Below, one piece after another: positions 55,411 through 64,000 of a stretch of 64,000 bases of DNA. The position numbers and the translations under genes are program-made. How positions within the stretch are numbered: the stretch's first letter is position 1; every line of letters starts with the position of its first letter. The notes below the pieces were generated by a model. The model did no database searches and was not told where the DNA came from. It saw nothing but the letters and a program-made list of their open reading frames with translations. This stretch comes from CAMPKL01 sp963805925. Lineage in GTDB: Bacteria; Acidobacteriota; Terriglobia; Bryobacterales; UBA6623. The stretch spans positions 10,310-74,309 of the forward strand of contig CAWDWB010000006.1 of NCBI GenBank assembly GCA_963805925.1. Direction: 5' to 3'.

Positions 55411-58157
55411 TTGATCATCGGCTCCACTATTAGCCATTACAAGATCGTCGAGAAGCTCGGCGAGGGCGGGATGGGTATCGTCTACAAGGCAGAGGACACG
55501 AAGCTTGAGCGGACCGTCGCGCTGAAATTTCTGGCGGAGCATCTGCTCAACGACTCCGAAGCCAAAGAGCGCTTCCTGCGAGAAGCCAAAGCGGCGGCGG
55601 CCCTACACCACTCCAACGTCTGCCCCGTTCACGAGATTGACGAGGTCGACGGCAAGACCTTCTTGGCGATGGCCTTCCTCAAGGGCGAGACGCTGGAAGA
55701 TCGCATTGCCAAGGGACCGTTGCCGATTAAGGACGCCCTCGACATCGCGCGCCAAGTTGCCGATGGCCTCGAGGCGGCGCATGAAGCGGGCATCGTCCAT
55801 CGGGATATCAAGCCGGCGAATGTATTAAGGGCCACGCCACGATCATGGACTTCGGCTTGGCGCGGCTGACCGAGGCCTCGCGGCTGACGAAAGTCGACAC
55901 GGCGATGGGCACGGTCGCCTACATGTCGCCCGAGCAAGCGCAAGGCATGGAGGTCGACTCGCGCAGCGACATCTGGTCGATGGGCTGTGTGCTGTATGAA
56001 ATGGTCTCGGGCCAACGTCCCTTCTTAGGCCAGTACGACCAAGCGCTGCTCTATGAGATCGTTCACGAAGAAGCCGCGCCGCTAACTTCGGTCCGCGCGG
56101 GCGTGCCGATGGAGTTGGAGTTCATCGTCGGCGAATGTTTGGCGAAAGATCGCGATGACCGCACGGGCGCCGCACAGGAAGTTGCCCGCAAGTTGCGCAC
56201 GCTTGGCGAGAAGCTCAAGTCCGGCCGCTCGACGATTCTGCGGACCACGCAGATGACCGGCGCTGTCCCCGCGATGATGACGGGCGCGCATACGCTGAAC
56301 CCCGCAGCTACGCTCCCGCCTGATGCCGTGCTCATGAAGCGAAGCAGCCAGCGGGCGTTACAAGCCCTGGCCGCCGTCGCTACATTGGCCATGCTGGTCC
56401 TGGGATTTCTTTATTTCAGCCGGCCTGCAACGGAGCCCGGCGAGAAGCTCCTGCGGCGCTTCTCGTTCGATGCGGAGGGCTTGGTGGGCGGGCAGATATC
56501 CCCCGATGGAAAGTACATCGCCTATGCCGTCAATACAGCCGGCAAGAGCAGCCTTTGGCTTCGAGACCTGGCGAACGGGACTTCGCGTGTGCTACCCGGA
56601 ACCGAGGACATAGAAGGGGGGTTAGGAAGCCCAGGCTTCTTTTGGTCACCGGACAGTTCATCGCTCGGCTTCAGTGTCGGCCCTCCAATCTTGGAGTTGA
56701 AGCGCGTCTCGATCGAGGGAGGCGTCCCGCTTAAGCTCTGCAACTTCCCGGCTGAACGTCGTTCGCCCCTGAACTTCTTCCTCGGCGGCGCTTGGAGCCC
56801 GGACGGCGAACGTATTGCATTCTCATCCGGCTTTCACCTTTATGCAGTTGCTGCGCGGGGCGGCCAGCCGGAGTTGCTTTTTGACCCCGCCGATGACCCA
56901 GAGGGCCTTTCCTTCGACCCGAACTTCTTACCGACGGGCCAGGGTCCCCCTGCCCTTGTTTTCAACAAGTCGTCTTCTCCGGGCGGCGCTCAGTCGCTGG
57001 CCGTGCTGAACTTGGACAGCGGTGAGCGCCGGGACCTCGGTCCCGGTCGTACGGCTGTCTATAGTCCCAGAGGCTTCTTGATTCACGGGCCGCCTTCTTT
57101 GAATGATCCAGGTCTCTTGGCTCTACCCTTCTCGCTTGCAACTCTCGAGCCGACGGGTGAGGATTTCCCCATCAGCGTCGGCGGCGATCAGGCCAGCCGA
57201 TCTCGGGATGGAACGCTCACCTACCAAGACCAGACCGGTTCGGATATGGGCATGAAGACCCTCGTCTGGCGCGACCGCAGCGGCGAGAGGATTGAGAGGG
57301 CTGGCCAACCTCAGCCCGGGCTCAGGGAATTTGCGCTGTCGCCCGACCGCCGATGGGTCGCGACGACTGCGAATGAACCTGCCTCCATCTGGATCCACGA
57401 CCTGACTCGCTCCACGACCACGCGGCTCACCTTCTCCAATGAAGGACCAGGAGGCGAAAACCGCCCGAGTTGGGCGCCGTCGGGTAGGGAAATTTCGTAT
57501 TCAACCACGGAGGAACCGGCTCGCATGATGCGCAAATTGGTCGATGGTTCGGGCGAGTCTTCGCTTCTGGTGCAGTCGGAGTACGCTATGGTAAACGCCG
57601 ACTGGTCGCGTGACGGTCGCTATGTACTCTTCAACGGACCAAGCGGCCAGGGAACGCGCAGTGACATTCTCTACGTCGAGTTGGAAGCGGGCGGCGGTCC
57701 TTACAGTCCTAAGGTCTTTCTGAGCACGCCAGCCGTTGAGAGCAATCCTAAGCTTTCCCCCGACAGTCGCTTCGTAGCCTATACCTCGAACGAATCGGGC
57801 CGCTCCGAGGTCTACGTGCGCCCCTTCCCGAGCGGCGCCGGGAGATGGCAAGTCTCATTGAACGGCGGCAAGCAGCCGCGCTGGCGCAACGACGGGAAGG
57901 AACTGTTCTACGTAGAGAACGACACGGTGATGATGGCCGTGCCCGTCTCCACGGCCGGTCAAGCGCTGACGCTCGGCCAGCCGCAACAGCTCTTTGAGTC
58001 AGCCGACCTGAATTTCCGGGGTAACGGCTGGCCGCAATACGACGTGTCCACCGACGGTCAACGCTTCTTGACCTCCACTCCAGTCGAGTCAGACGCGGCG
58101 CCCACGATCCACATCGTCGAGAACTGGTACGAAGAGTTCCGGAACCGGGAGCGTTAG
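55411..58157 (+). CDS. Ser/Thr protein kinase with TolB-like propeller, frameshifted in catalytic loop
   Basis: Starts at TTG 55411 (TACAAT 9 nt upstream). The N-lobe is complete (GEGGMGIVYKAED; Lys39 in VALKFL), as is IVHRDIKPANV. Near 55827-55832 about ten bases seem to be missing compared with the pseudogene at 49.2 kb, and the frame changes. The rest (ATIMDFGLARL, activation segment, AYMSPEQAQGMEVDSRSDIW, helix ALAAVATLAMLVLGFLYF, propeller ending NWYEEFRNRER) is intact to 58157. If repaired it would be about 915 residues: cytoplasmic kinase, one membrane helix, external WD40/TolB-like sensor. As written, the kinase is cut at its active site. Confidence 0.82.
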
Positions 58158-59335
58158 GCCTTCAGAATCAGATCCTGCTTGATGGAGACGCCTAGCCCCG
58201 GCTTGTCGGGCAGTTGCAGATAGCCATCCGGGCCGACTAGCGGCGGGTCTTCCATGACAAAGAATCCGTTCTTGTAGTCGCCGACGGGCTCCTCATGCTG
58301 CAGCTCCGCGTAGGGCGCATTCGGGAAGGCGCCGACGAGGTGGAATTGGCAGATGGTTCCCAGGGCGCGGTCGCCGTTGTGGGGAATGCAGTACTTGCCC
58401 ATGGACTCCGCGATCACGGCTGACTTGCGGGCGTTGTTGACGCCGGAGGCCATAATCTCGGGCTGAATAATGTCGAGGCAACCGCGCTCAAGCAGTTCGC
58501 GGAACTCGTGCAGGCCGTAGTTGAACTCAGCGCCGGCGATATACATGTCGCACTGCCGGTTGAGTTCGGCGAGATGGTCATAGTCGTAGCGCGGGAGCGG
58601 CTCTTCGAGCCAATACATACCCAACTCCTGGTAGGCGCGAGCCGTTTCGAGAGCGCGCTTAAAATCCCAGGCAACGCCCGTGCTGTGGAAGTTCACGCCG
58701 GCCATGTTGGCGTCGGCAGTCAGCACCCAATCGTCGCCCACGGCTTTGCGAACCAACTCGATCATGCGAATGTCGTCGCGCATCTCCGGGAAGCGGCTGC
58801 GGAACTTGATCGCGTGCCAGCCCTCTGCTTGCAGTCTCGCCGCGCGTTCGGCGCGTTCCTCGGGGGTACTCAACGCCATCAGGCTCGCGTAGGGCTTGAT
58901 GCGTCCCTTGGTTCCTCCCCAGAGTTTCCATAGCGGCTGGCCCGTGGCCTTGCCGATGAGGTCCCATAAGGCGACTTCGACGCTCGCGCCGCCCCGTTCG
59001 CGGCCAGCGGTTAACTGCGAAGAGAGGCGCTCGATGTCGAAGGGGTCGGCGCCGACGATTCGACTCTTGTACGTCTCAAGCAAGGATTCATCAAATCCGC
59101 CGCCGATGCCGATCAAGCCTTGATCGGTATGCACCTCGCAAAACGAGCCGCCGCCCAAGCGGTAGCTGCGGGGGCGCATGTTGAAGTCGATGTATGAACC
59201 GAGTTCCTTGACCAACCTCAGGCGTACGAGACGCAGGTCGGTAATTCTGAAGTTCACGCCTTTGAGGCGCGGAATGACCGCGAGCGGCGGCAGCGCTTTG
59301 AGCAAGTCGCGTCGTGTGAATCGGCTGTCGAACAT
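58154..59335 (-). CDS. enolase-superfamily (mandelate racemase/muconate lactonizing type) protein
   Basis: 393 residues. An N-terminal stretch with FTRRDLLKALPPLAVIPRL looks like a weak twin-arginine signal. The capping and barrel domains are full length. Catalytic positions: Lys177 and Arg179 in AIKFRSR (K-x-R rather than K-x-K), metal ligands Asp208 (TADANMA), Glu244 (WLEEPLP) and Glu270 (GAEFN), and His319 (CIPHNGD). That set resembles acid-sugar dehydratases of the MR subgroup. The product may dehydrate a sugar acid, perhaps outside the cytoplasm. It converges on the kinase with a 4-nt stop overlap (TTAG). Substrate unknown. Confidence 0.83.
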   Translation of the reverse strand: MFDSRFTRRDLLKALPPLAVIPRLKGVNFRITDLRLVRLRLVKELGSYIDFNMRPRSYRLGGGSFCEVHTDQGLIGIGGGFDESLLETYKSRIVGADPFDIERLSSQLTAGRERGGASVEVALWDLIGKATGQPLWKLWGGTKGRIKPYASLMALSTPEERAERAARLQAEGWHAIKFRSRFPEMRDDIRMIELVRKAVGDDWVLTADANMAGVNFHSTGVAWDFKRALETARAYQELGMYWLEEPLPRYDYDHLAELNRQCDMYIAGAEFNYGLHEFRELLERGCLDIIQPEIMASGVNNARKSAVIAESMGKYCIPHNGDRALGTICQFHLVGAFPNAPYAELQHEEPVGDYKNGFFVMEDPPLVGPDGYLQLPDKPGLGVSIKQDLILKA

Positions 59336-59422
59336 GGGGACCTCCGTGTGGCGGTCAACATTCTAGCCCACAACGGCCCAGCTTAACTCCACTAGCGAGG
59401 ACTCGTGCTATTCTGACCGCCG

Positions 59423-60049
59423 ATGGCCAAGGCCCTCTATGTTTGGACACGCGATCTGCACCTCTACTTCGGCCTGTTCATCAGCCCGTTCCTAATCGTA
59501 TTTGCCGCCAGCGTTTTCTTCGTCAATCACGTCCCTGTAAATCGGTCTGATGCCGAAACGACTGTGGCGACCTTCGACGGCCTCGACATTCCGCAAGGCA
59601 TCGAAGAGGCGCAAGACATGGAGCGTGTGCGGCTGGTTCAGCAAATTCTTCCGCAGGTAGGAGTTGCCGGAGAGATCAACTTCATTCGCGCTATCCCCGA
59701 TGAGCGGCGGCTGGTTATCCCAGTCGTCCGACCCGGCGAGGAAGCGACGATTGACCTCGACGTCGCGGACGGCACGGCGAAAGTCGCCGAGCGCCGGACT
59801 AGTTTCGGAGAAGCGATTTCCTACCTCCACCGCTCGCCCGGTCCGCACAACGTTTCGATCCGTGGCAACTGGTTCTGGACAGGCGTGTGGCGATGGGTCG
59901 CGGACGGCACGGTATACATGATCTTTTTCCTATCGCTGAGCGGAATTTATCTGTGGACCGCGCTGCGATCGGAACGGCGCATCGGTTTGATGCTGCTCGC
60001 CGCGGGCACGTTCACCTTTCTTGGAATCGTCTATGCCGTTGTCTATTAG
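59423..60049 (+). CDS. PepSY-associated transmembrane protein A
   Basis: 208 residues, ATG 59423 (TATTCT 10 nt upstream). One N-terminal helix follows a basic start (WTRDLHLYFGLFISPFLIVF). A periplasmic domain of about 110 residues (VVRPGEEATIDLDVADGTAK, SYLHRSPGPHNVSIRGNWFW) is followed by two C-terminal helices (VYMIFFLSLSGIYLWTAL, IGLMLLAAGTFTFLGIVY). This is the PepSY-associated TM layout. The next gene, of the same architecture, overlaps it by 17 nt. Such pairs are often linked to iron or siderophore uptake or redox at the membrane. Histidines in the helices may bind haem, which is inference. Confidence 0.75.
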   Translation: MAKALYVWTRDLHLYFGLFISPFLIVFAASVFFVNHVPVNRSDAETTVATFDGLDIPQGIEEAQDMERVRLVQQILPQVGVAGEINFIRAIPDERRLVIPVVRPGEEATIDLDVADGTAKVAERRTSFGEAISYLHRSPGPHNVSIRGNWFWTGVWRWVADGTVYMIFFLSLSGIYLWTALRSERRIGLMLLAAGTFTFLGIVYAVVY

Positions 60050-60671
60050 CCAGAAGCTCGAGAGTTGGAACCGCAAGTTGCACTTCTACCTGGGGTTGTA
60101 CTTCCTGTTCTTTCTGTGGCTGTTTGCGCTTAGCGGCTTGCTGTTGAACCACGGACAATGGCAATTTGCGCAGTACTGGCCCGAACGCACGGAATCGAGC
60201 TACGAACGATCCGTCTCAACAGTCGTCTCAGGCAGCGAAACAGATCAGGCCAAGCGATTCATGGAGGAGCTTGGAATTGCCGGCGAAATCGACTGGCCTA
60301 CCCAGGAGTCGACGCACGGCAAGCTCGAGTTCGCCGTGAACCGCCCGGGGAACCTGAACCGCGTGAGCGTCGATCTGGCAGAGCATCGAGCGACTGTTCA
60401 GAACACTCGCACCAACGGCTGGGGCATCATCAACACGCTGCACACGTTTAGCGGAACGCGCAGCAACAATCCCGCCTCCCGGCGAGACTGGTCGCTCACG
60501 GGCATGTGGGTCTTCGCGATGGACGCTTTGGCCGTGGGCCTGCTGGCAATAGTTTTCAGCAGCTATTACATGTGGTTCCGCTTCAAGAAGGATCACCTGC
60601 TTGGGTGGCTAACTCTTGCAGCGGGCACGCTGAGTTGCGGCCTGTTCGTCTTCGGCCTAGCCTGGCTTTAA
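60033..60671 (+). CDS. PepSY-associated transmembrane protein B
   Basis: 212 residues from ATG 60033, overlapping the previous gene by 17 nt. Same plan as its neighbour: KLESWNRKLHFYLGLYFLFF in the first helix, a soluble domain (LEFAVNRPGNLNRVSVDLAE, IINTLHTFSGTRSNNPASRR) and two C-terminal helices ending FVFGLAWL. The paired proteins probably form a heterodimer. The conserved His in LHFYLG, LLNHGQW and LHTFSG could ligate haem, as in ferric-reductase-like PepSY proteins. Stops in a 4-nt overlap (TTAA) with the convergent GlcG/HbpS-like gene. Confidence 0.75.
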   Translation: MPLSISQKLESWNRKLHFYLGLYFLFFLWLFALSGLLLNHGQWQFAQYWPERTESSYERSVSTVVSGSETDQAKRFMEELGIAGEIDWPTQESTHGKLEFAVNRPGNLNRVSVDLAEHRATVQNTRTNGWGIINTLHTFSGTRSNNPASRRDWSLTGMWVFAMDALAVGLLAIVFSSYYMWFRFKKDHLLGWLTLAAGTLSCGLFVFGLAWL

Positions 60672-61090
60672 GCGCCGGCGATTGCGACGAAAGCGTCCAC
60701 GCCGGCCTTGGCGACGATGCCGTCTTGGTTGGACATGACGCCGCTAATCCCGATGGCGCCGACGATTTGACCGTCTACGAAGAGCGGCAGGCCGCCTTCG
60801 ACGGCGATCGCGCCGGGCAACCCCATCATGCCGACATTGCCGCCGGTGACCACGTCGGCCAGCGCCTTGCTAGGCCGTTTGTAGAGCGCCGCGCATCGCG
60901 CCTTTGCCTGGCTGACTTCCACGCTAGCGAGTTGAGTATCGTCGAGCTTTTGGAAGTAGATCAACAGTCCGGCGGGATCGACGATGGCGATGCACACGTT
61001 CCAGCCATTGTTGATGGCTTCGGATTGCGCAGCCGAGGCGATCTGCTTGGCGACGTCAAGAGTGAGAATGGGCTTGGTGGCGAGGGACAT
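60668..61090 (-). CDS. GlcG/HbpS family protein (DUF336)
   Basis: 140 residues from ATG 61090 (GAGGAAA upstream). The full DUF336 fold is present: LTLDVAKQIASAAQSEAINN, VCIAIVDPAGLLIYFQKLDD, and GAIAVEGGLPLFVDGQIVGA followed by IGISG. Members include the haem-binding HbpS and GlcG of the glycolate operon. Many are cytoplasmic proteins of unclear role, and no signal peptide is seen here. Position next to the PepSY pair hints at haem or iron, but the genes are convergent, not co-transcribed. Confidence 0.88.
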   Translation of the reverse strand: MSLATKPILTLDVAKQIASAAQSEAINNGWNVCIAIVDPAGLLIYFQKLDDTQLASVEVSQAKARCAALYKRPSKALADVVTGGNVGMMGLPGAIAVEGGLPLFVDGQIVGAIGISGVMSNQDGIVAKAGVDAFVAIAGA

Positions 61091-61232
61091 TCGAATTTCC
61101 TCAGGCGATGATAGCCCAATACGGCCCCGCAATTCCTATTGGACGCCGGAAAGGAGCGGTTGCTGAGTGCGGGGCTGTCCGATGAGGCGCAACCCATTGG
61201 CATTCCTGCCCTGTACCGAAGTCCAGCCGCGA

Positions 61233-61238
61233 TATGAT
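61233..61238 (+). promoter_or_regulatory. -10 box of second Oar-like receptor
   Basis: TATGAT within GATATGATG, the same string as before the first paralogue (45323-45331), 23 nt before GTG 61262. Confidence 0.4.
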
Positions 61239-61261
61239 GACTGTGGGGTTTTTCAACGACA

Positions 61262-63925
61262 GTGCGCGTCCTTCCTTCCCGACAATTTGTTTGTTTGTCG
61301 CTGCTGATCCTGTGCTGGGCCGGCGGCGCGATGGCTCAGAATTCCGACCAGCCAGCCGCCGCGCCAGAGCCAGCTAGCGAAGACTCAACGGAAGTCCAAG
61401 TCGATGTGCCGACGGAAGACTCGCAACGCACGACGCTGAACCTACTGGGACAGGTCGATACGGCCAGCGGCGAGGGCCGGCGCAACGAAAACGTCCAACT
61501 GACGCTGATCGACAACAACGTACTCAAAGAGATCAACGCCCGCATGGGCACGACAGCTACGATCATTCCGGAATTCGAGTCGGAACGCAGGTATTTCGGT
61601 AACGAGTTTGGGGGATCGCCTACCGGTCCGCTTCACATGACCGGCGGTGGTTCGCGGGGCGTCCACGGCAACCTGAATTGGACGCACGGCAACAGCATCT
61701 TTAGCGCCCGGTCGTTTTTCCAGGTCGGCGGCGTGCAGCCCTCGCGCTCCAACGACTACGGCGGCGTCTTCACATCACCGCTTTGGCAAGGCGCTAACAT
61801 CACTGTGACCGGCGGCCAGCGTAAACTGCGCGGTCAGGTAAACGGCAATGTCCTGGTTCCTGCCGCGGATGAGAGAACACCGACGGCCACCGATCCGGCG
61901 ACACGGGCGATGGTGCAGAGAATTCTCGACGCCTATCCCACCCAGTTGCCGAACCGTACCGACATCAACGAGCGCGCGTTGAACACCAACGCGCCGCAGA
62001 ACATCGACGACAATCGTGCCGGTGCGACCTTCGACCAAACGGCCGGCGAGAAGGACCACTTCTTCCTGCGCTACAACTTGACGCTGCAGCAGGTCGACGC
62101 TTTCCAGTTGGTCGGCGGGCAGAATCCCGACACGACAACGAAGAATCACGACGCAAGGATCACTTGGAGCCGCGTGTGGAACGCGTCGACGACGACGGAC
62201 TTCTCCGTTGGCTTTAACCGTGTGGGTTCCAAGCTCGTCCCGGATGACAGCTCGATCGGACCGCTGATCTACTTCGGCAATACCCTACAGGTCATCGGAC
62301 CCACCACGACCGTACCTCTAGACCGTGCCCAGAACACCTTCCGCTACGCGGGACGCATCCAACGCACCAGCGGCAAACACACGCTCCACGCGGGATTCGA
62401 CGTTTCGCGGCGTCAGATCAACGGCTTCGAGAGCAACCGGCACCGCGGCCTGTTCAGCTTTAACGCCGATTTCGGGCGCACGCGGATAGAGAACCTGCTG
62501 CTGGGGACCCCGAGTTCGTACTTCAAAAGCATTGGCGACGCACACCGCGGGTTTCGGTCATCGCTGCCCAACTTTTTCTTCGGCGACGTTTGGCGCGCAT
62601 CGCAACGGTTGACGTTGAACTACGGCGCTAGATTGGAGATGGTTCCAGCGCCGTACGAAGTTGACAATCTCACACGGATTCCCTACGGTTGCGACTGCAA
62701 TAATATCGCGCCGACGTTCGGTTTCGCATACCGCGCCAATGACCGATGGGGCGTCTTTCGCGCGTCCTACGGCATTCAGTACGGCGAGGTCTTTTCCACA
62801 ACCTACATGCGGGCGCGATTCAACCCGCCGGAGATCCTGAGCCTGAATATCAATTCGCCCGACTTGGCAAACCCGCTGAAGGATTTCTCGCTGGATAATT
62901 TGGATCCCAATCAGCGGACGGATTTCAACTTGTTGGATGCGAATCTGGTGGCGCCTTACTCACATCAATACAACTTCACCTGGGAACTGCGGCCAACGGG
63001 CGACTGGGTGATTGAGCTGGGCTACGTGGGCAGCCGTACGCACAAGCTGCTGGCGGGCTGGACGGAAAACCGCGCCCAGCTCGTCGACGGCGTCTTTGCA
63101 ACGTCCAGCAACACCAATGAACGGCGTCCCGACCCGCGCTATGCGGATGTCTTTCACATCTTGAACGGCTCGCGAGCGTTCTATGACGCAGCCAAGATTA
63201 CGCTGCGGGCGCCGAACTGGGCCGGCATGAGCCTCACTGCATCCTACTGGTGGAGCAAGGCCATGGACCTGGGCTCGGACTATACGAACACTGCCGTCGG
63301 CCGCGATGCGCGCCGCAACTTGAGCCCAGTCGAGAACGACGTTTTCGGCACGATGAAGGGACTGAGCAATTTCGATCAGCCCCACGCATTATTGATCAAT
63401 GCCGCATATGAGACGCCTTCCCGGGGAACAGGAAACCGTATTGTTGATGGAATTGTCGGCGGCTGGCAAACGACCGGCGTGTTGCTGCTGAAGACCGGTA
63501 CGCCGTTCACGATTGATACCGGCTCCGATGCGCGCGGATTCGGCAACCTAGATGGACAGAGCAACGACCGGCCAAACTTGATCGACACATCAGTGCTGGG
63601 CGCCAAGGTCGACCACCCGGATAAGGCGCGGCAGTTGCTGCCCAGGTCGGCGTTCTCGTACCCCACTCTCGATCAGCCCACCGGCAATCTGGGCCGGAAT
63701 GCGTTCCGCAAAGACGGCATCTTCAACGTTAACGTGGGGCTTGCCCGGCGCTTCCTGCTCAAGGGAGACGTATCGCTGCAACTCAGCGTCGAAGGGCTCA
63801 ACTTCTTGAACCACGCGCAGTTCGAAGAGCCGGGCCTGAGCTTGAGCGACAACAACTTTGGCGCGATCACCAACACGCTCAACGACGGCCGCACATTTCA
63901 GTTCACGCTGAACCTAGCCTTCTGA
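61262..63925 (+). CDS. Oar-like TonB-dependent outer-membrane receptor, copy 2
   Basis: 887 residues, GTG 61262, with a signal peptide (FVCLSLLILCWAGGAMAQ) and an acidic linker (PEPASEDSTEVQVDVPTEDS). The conserved N-terminal block QRTTLNLLGQVDTASGEGRR and the whole barrel align with the 45337-48018 protein almost without gaps (for example NAPQNIDDNRAGATFDQ, PYGCDCNNIAPTFGFAYRAN, TNTLNDGRTFQFTLNLAF). The terminal Phe is present. Divergence is greatest in barrel loops such as HILNGSRAFYDAAKITLRAP, which fits different ligands. The tRNA-Arg gene follows after 26 bp. Confidence 0.82.
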   Translation: MRVLPSRQFVCLSLLILCWAGGAMAQNSDQPAAAPEPASEDSTEVQVDVPTEDSQRTTLNLLGQVDTASGEGRRNENVQLTLIDNNVLKEINARMGTTATIIPEFESERRYFGNEFGGSPTGPLHMTGGGSRGVHGNLNWTHGNSIFSARSFFQVGGVQPSRSNDYGGVFTSPLWQGANITVTGGQRKLRGQVNGNVLVPAADERTPTATDPATRAMVQRILDAYPTQLPNRTDINERALNTNAPQNIDDNRAGATFDQTAGEKDHFFLRYNLTLQQVDAFQLVGGQNPDTTTKNHDARITWSRVWNASTTTDFSVGFNRVGSKLVPDDSSIGPLIYFGNTLQVIGPTTTVPLDRAQNTFRYAGRIQRTSGKHTLHAGFDVSRRQINGFESNRHRGLFSFNADFGRTRIENLLLGTPSSYFKSIGDAHRGFRSSLPNFFFGDVWRASQRLTLNYGARLEMVPAPYEVDNLTRIPYGCDCNNIAPTFGFAYRANDRWGVFRASYGIQYGEVFSTTYMRARFNPPEILSLNINSPDLANPLKDFSLDNLDPNQRTDFNLLDANLVAPYSHQYNFTWELRPTGDWVIELGYVGSRTHKLLAGWTENRAQLVDGVFATSSNTNERRPDPRYADVFHILNGSRAFYDAAKITLRAPNWAGMSLTASYWWSKAMDLGSDYTNTAVGRDARRNLSPVENDVFGTMKGLSNFDQPHALLINAAYETPSRGTGNRIVDGIVGGWQTTGVLLLKTGTPFTIDTGSDARGFGNLDGQSNDRPNLIDTSVLGAKVDHPDKARQLLPRSAFSYPTLDQPTGNLGRNAFRKDGIFNVNVGLARRFLLKGDVSLQLSVEGLNFLNHAQFEEPGLSLSDNNFGAITNTLNDGRTFQFTLNLAF

Positions 63926-63951
63926 GTCGGCCATAATGGTGGGAACTGTGC

Positions 63952-64000
63952 GGGCGCGTAGCTCAGTTGGATAGAGCATCGGCCTTCTAAGCCGAGGGTC
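63952..64000 (+). tRNA. tRNA-Arg (anticodon TCT), cut by window edge
   Basis: Acceptor 5' strand GGGCGCG (63952-63958), TA, D-stem GCTC/GAGC, anticodon stem TCGGC/GCCGA (63979-63983 and 63991-63995) and loop CTTCTAA with anticodon TCT at 63986-63988. The T-arm and 3' acceptor strand lie beyond the window. Confidence 0.9.

Overview
The window reads as a chromosomal segment of an Acidobacteriota bacterium, most likely of the Solibacter/Bryobacterales type. The evidence is a C-terminal domain of the Solibacter-type TIGR03437 family (about 4950-5627), two Oar-like TonB-dependent outer-membrane receptors, Ser/Thr kinases fused to TolB-like propellers, two DUF1592/DUF1552 operons with Tat signals, many exported hydrolases, and a high-GC, gene-dense layout. 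No phage, insertion sequence or CRISPR array was seen. A tRNA-Arg(TCT) gene runs off the right edge.

Layout. 0-8.3 kb: a run of genes that almost all carry frameshifts (D-lactate dehydrogenase-like flavoprotein, small lipoprotein, GH99-like glycosidase with TIGR03437 tail, propeller-like protein, queG). 8.4-10.6 kb: an intact Tes-like (COG1964-type) radical SAM protein closed by a textbook terminator. 10.8-15.2 kb: an exported esterase and a lipoprotein formylglycine-generating enzyme, divergent from a 19-bp gap, then a methyltransferase-glycosyltransferase fusion. 15.2-19.1 kb: DUF1592-DUF1552 operon. 19.2-24.0 kb: Ada, then a minus-strand stress island (MgtC, PRC-barrel, universal stress protein, sigma factor, peptidoglycan-binding protein, CsbD, DUF1328). 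24.5-30.3 kb: four exported enzymes (amidohydrolase, sulfatase, two SelA-like PLP proteins). 30.4-36.8 kb: two leucine-rich-repeat proteins and a second DUF1592-DUF1552 operon. 36.9-41.4 kb: esterase, cytochrome bd oxidase, SpoIIE-type phosphatase. 41.4-45.2 kb: an exosortase E/CPBP-protease fusion, an HTTM-like membrane protein and two very small proteins ending in VPEID-CTERM-like sorting signals. 45.3-63.9 kb: two paralogous Oar-like receptors enclosing an alkaline phosphatase, a wrecked and a frameshifted kinase, a TPR protein, a sulfatase next to a SulP anion transporter, an enolase-superfamily protein, a PepSY pair and a GlcG/HbpS protein.

How it fits together. Much of the content is extracytoplasmic. 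FGE (11.8 kb) could activate the two Cys-type sulfatases (25.8 and 53.9 kb), and sulfate freed by the second could be taken up by the SulP protein beside it. The Tat-targeted PLP and amidohydrolase enzymes resemble cytoplasmic amino-sugar/amino-acid catabolic families but appear to work outside the inner membrane. The most distinctive unit is the exosortase E locus: its two apparent substrates are 53 and 56 residues long, are almost nothing but signal peptide plus sorting signal, and share a duplicated promoter. One of them is too short to be found by ordinary ORF length cut-offs.

Limits: everything here was read by eye. Family names rest on remembered motifs, not on searches. Start codons were chosen from signal peptides, Shine-Dalgarno sequences or -10 hexamers and are approximate where stated. 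Whether the frameshifts are biological or assembly errors cannot be decided from the sequence alone.
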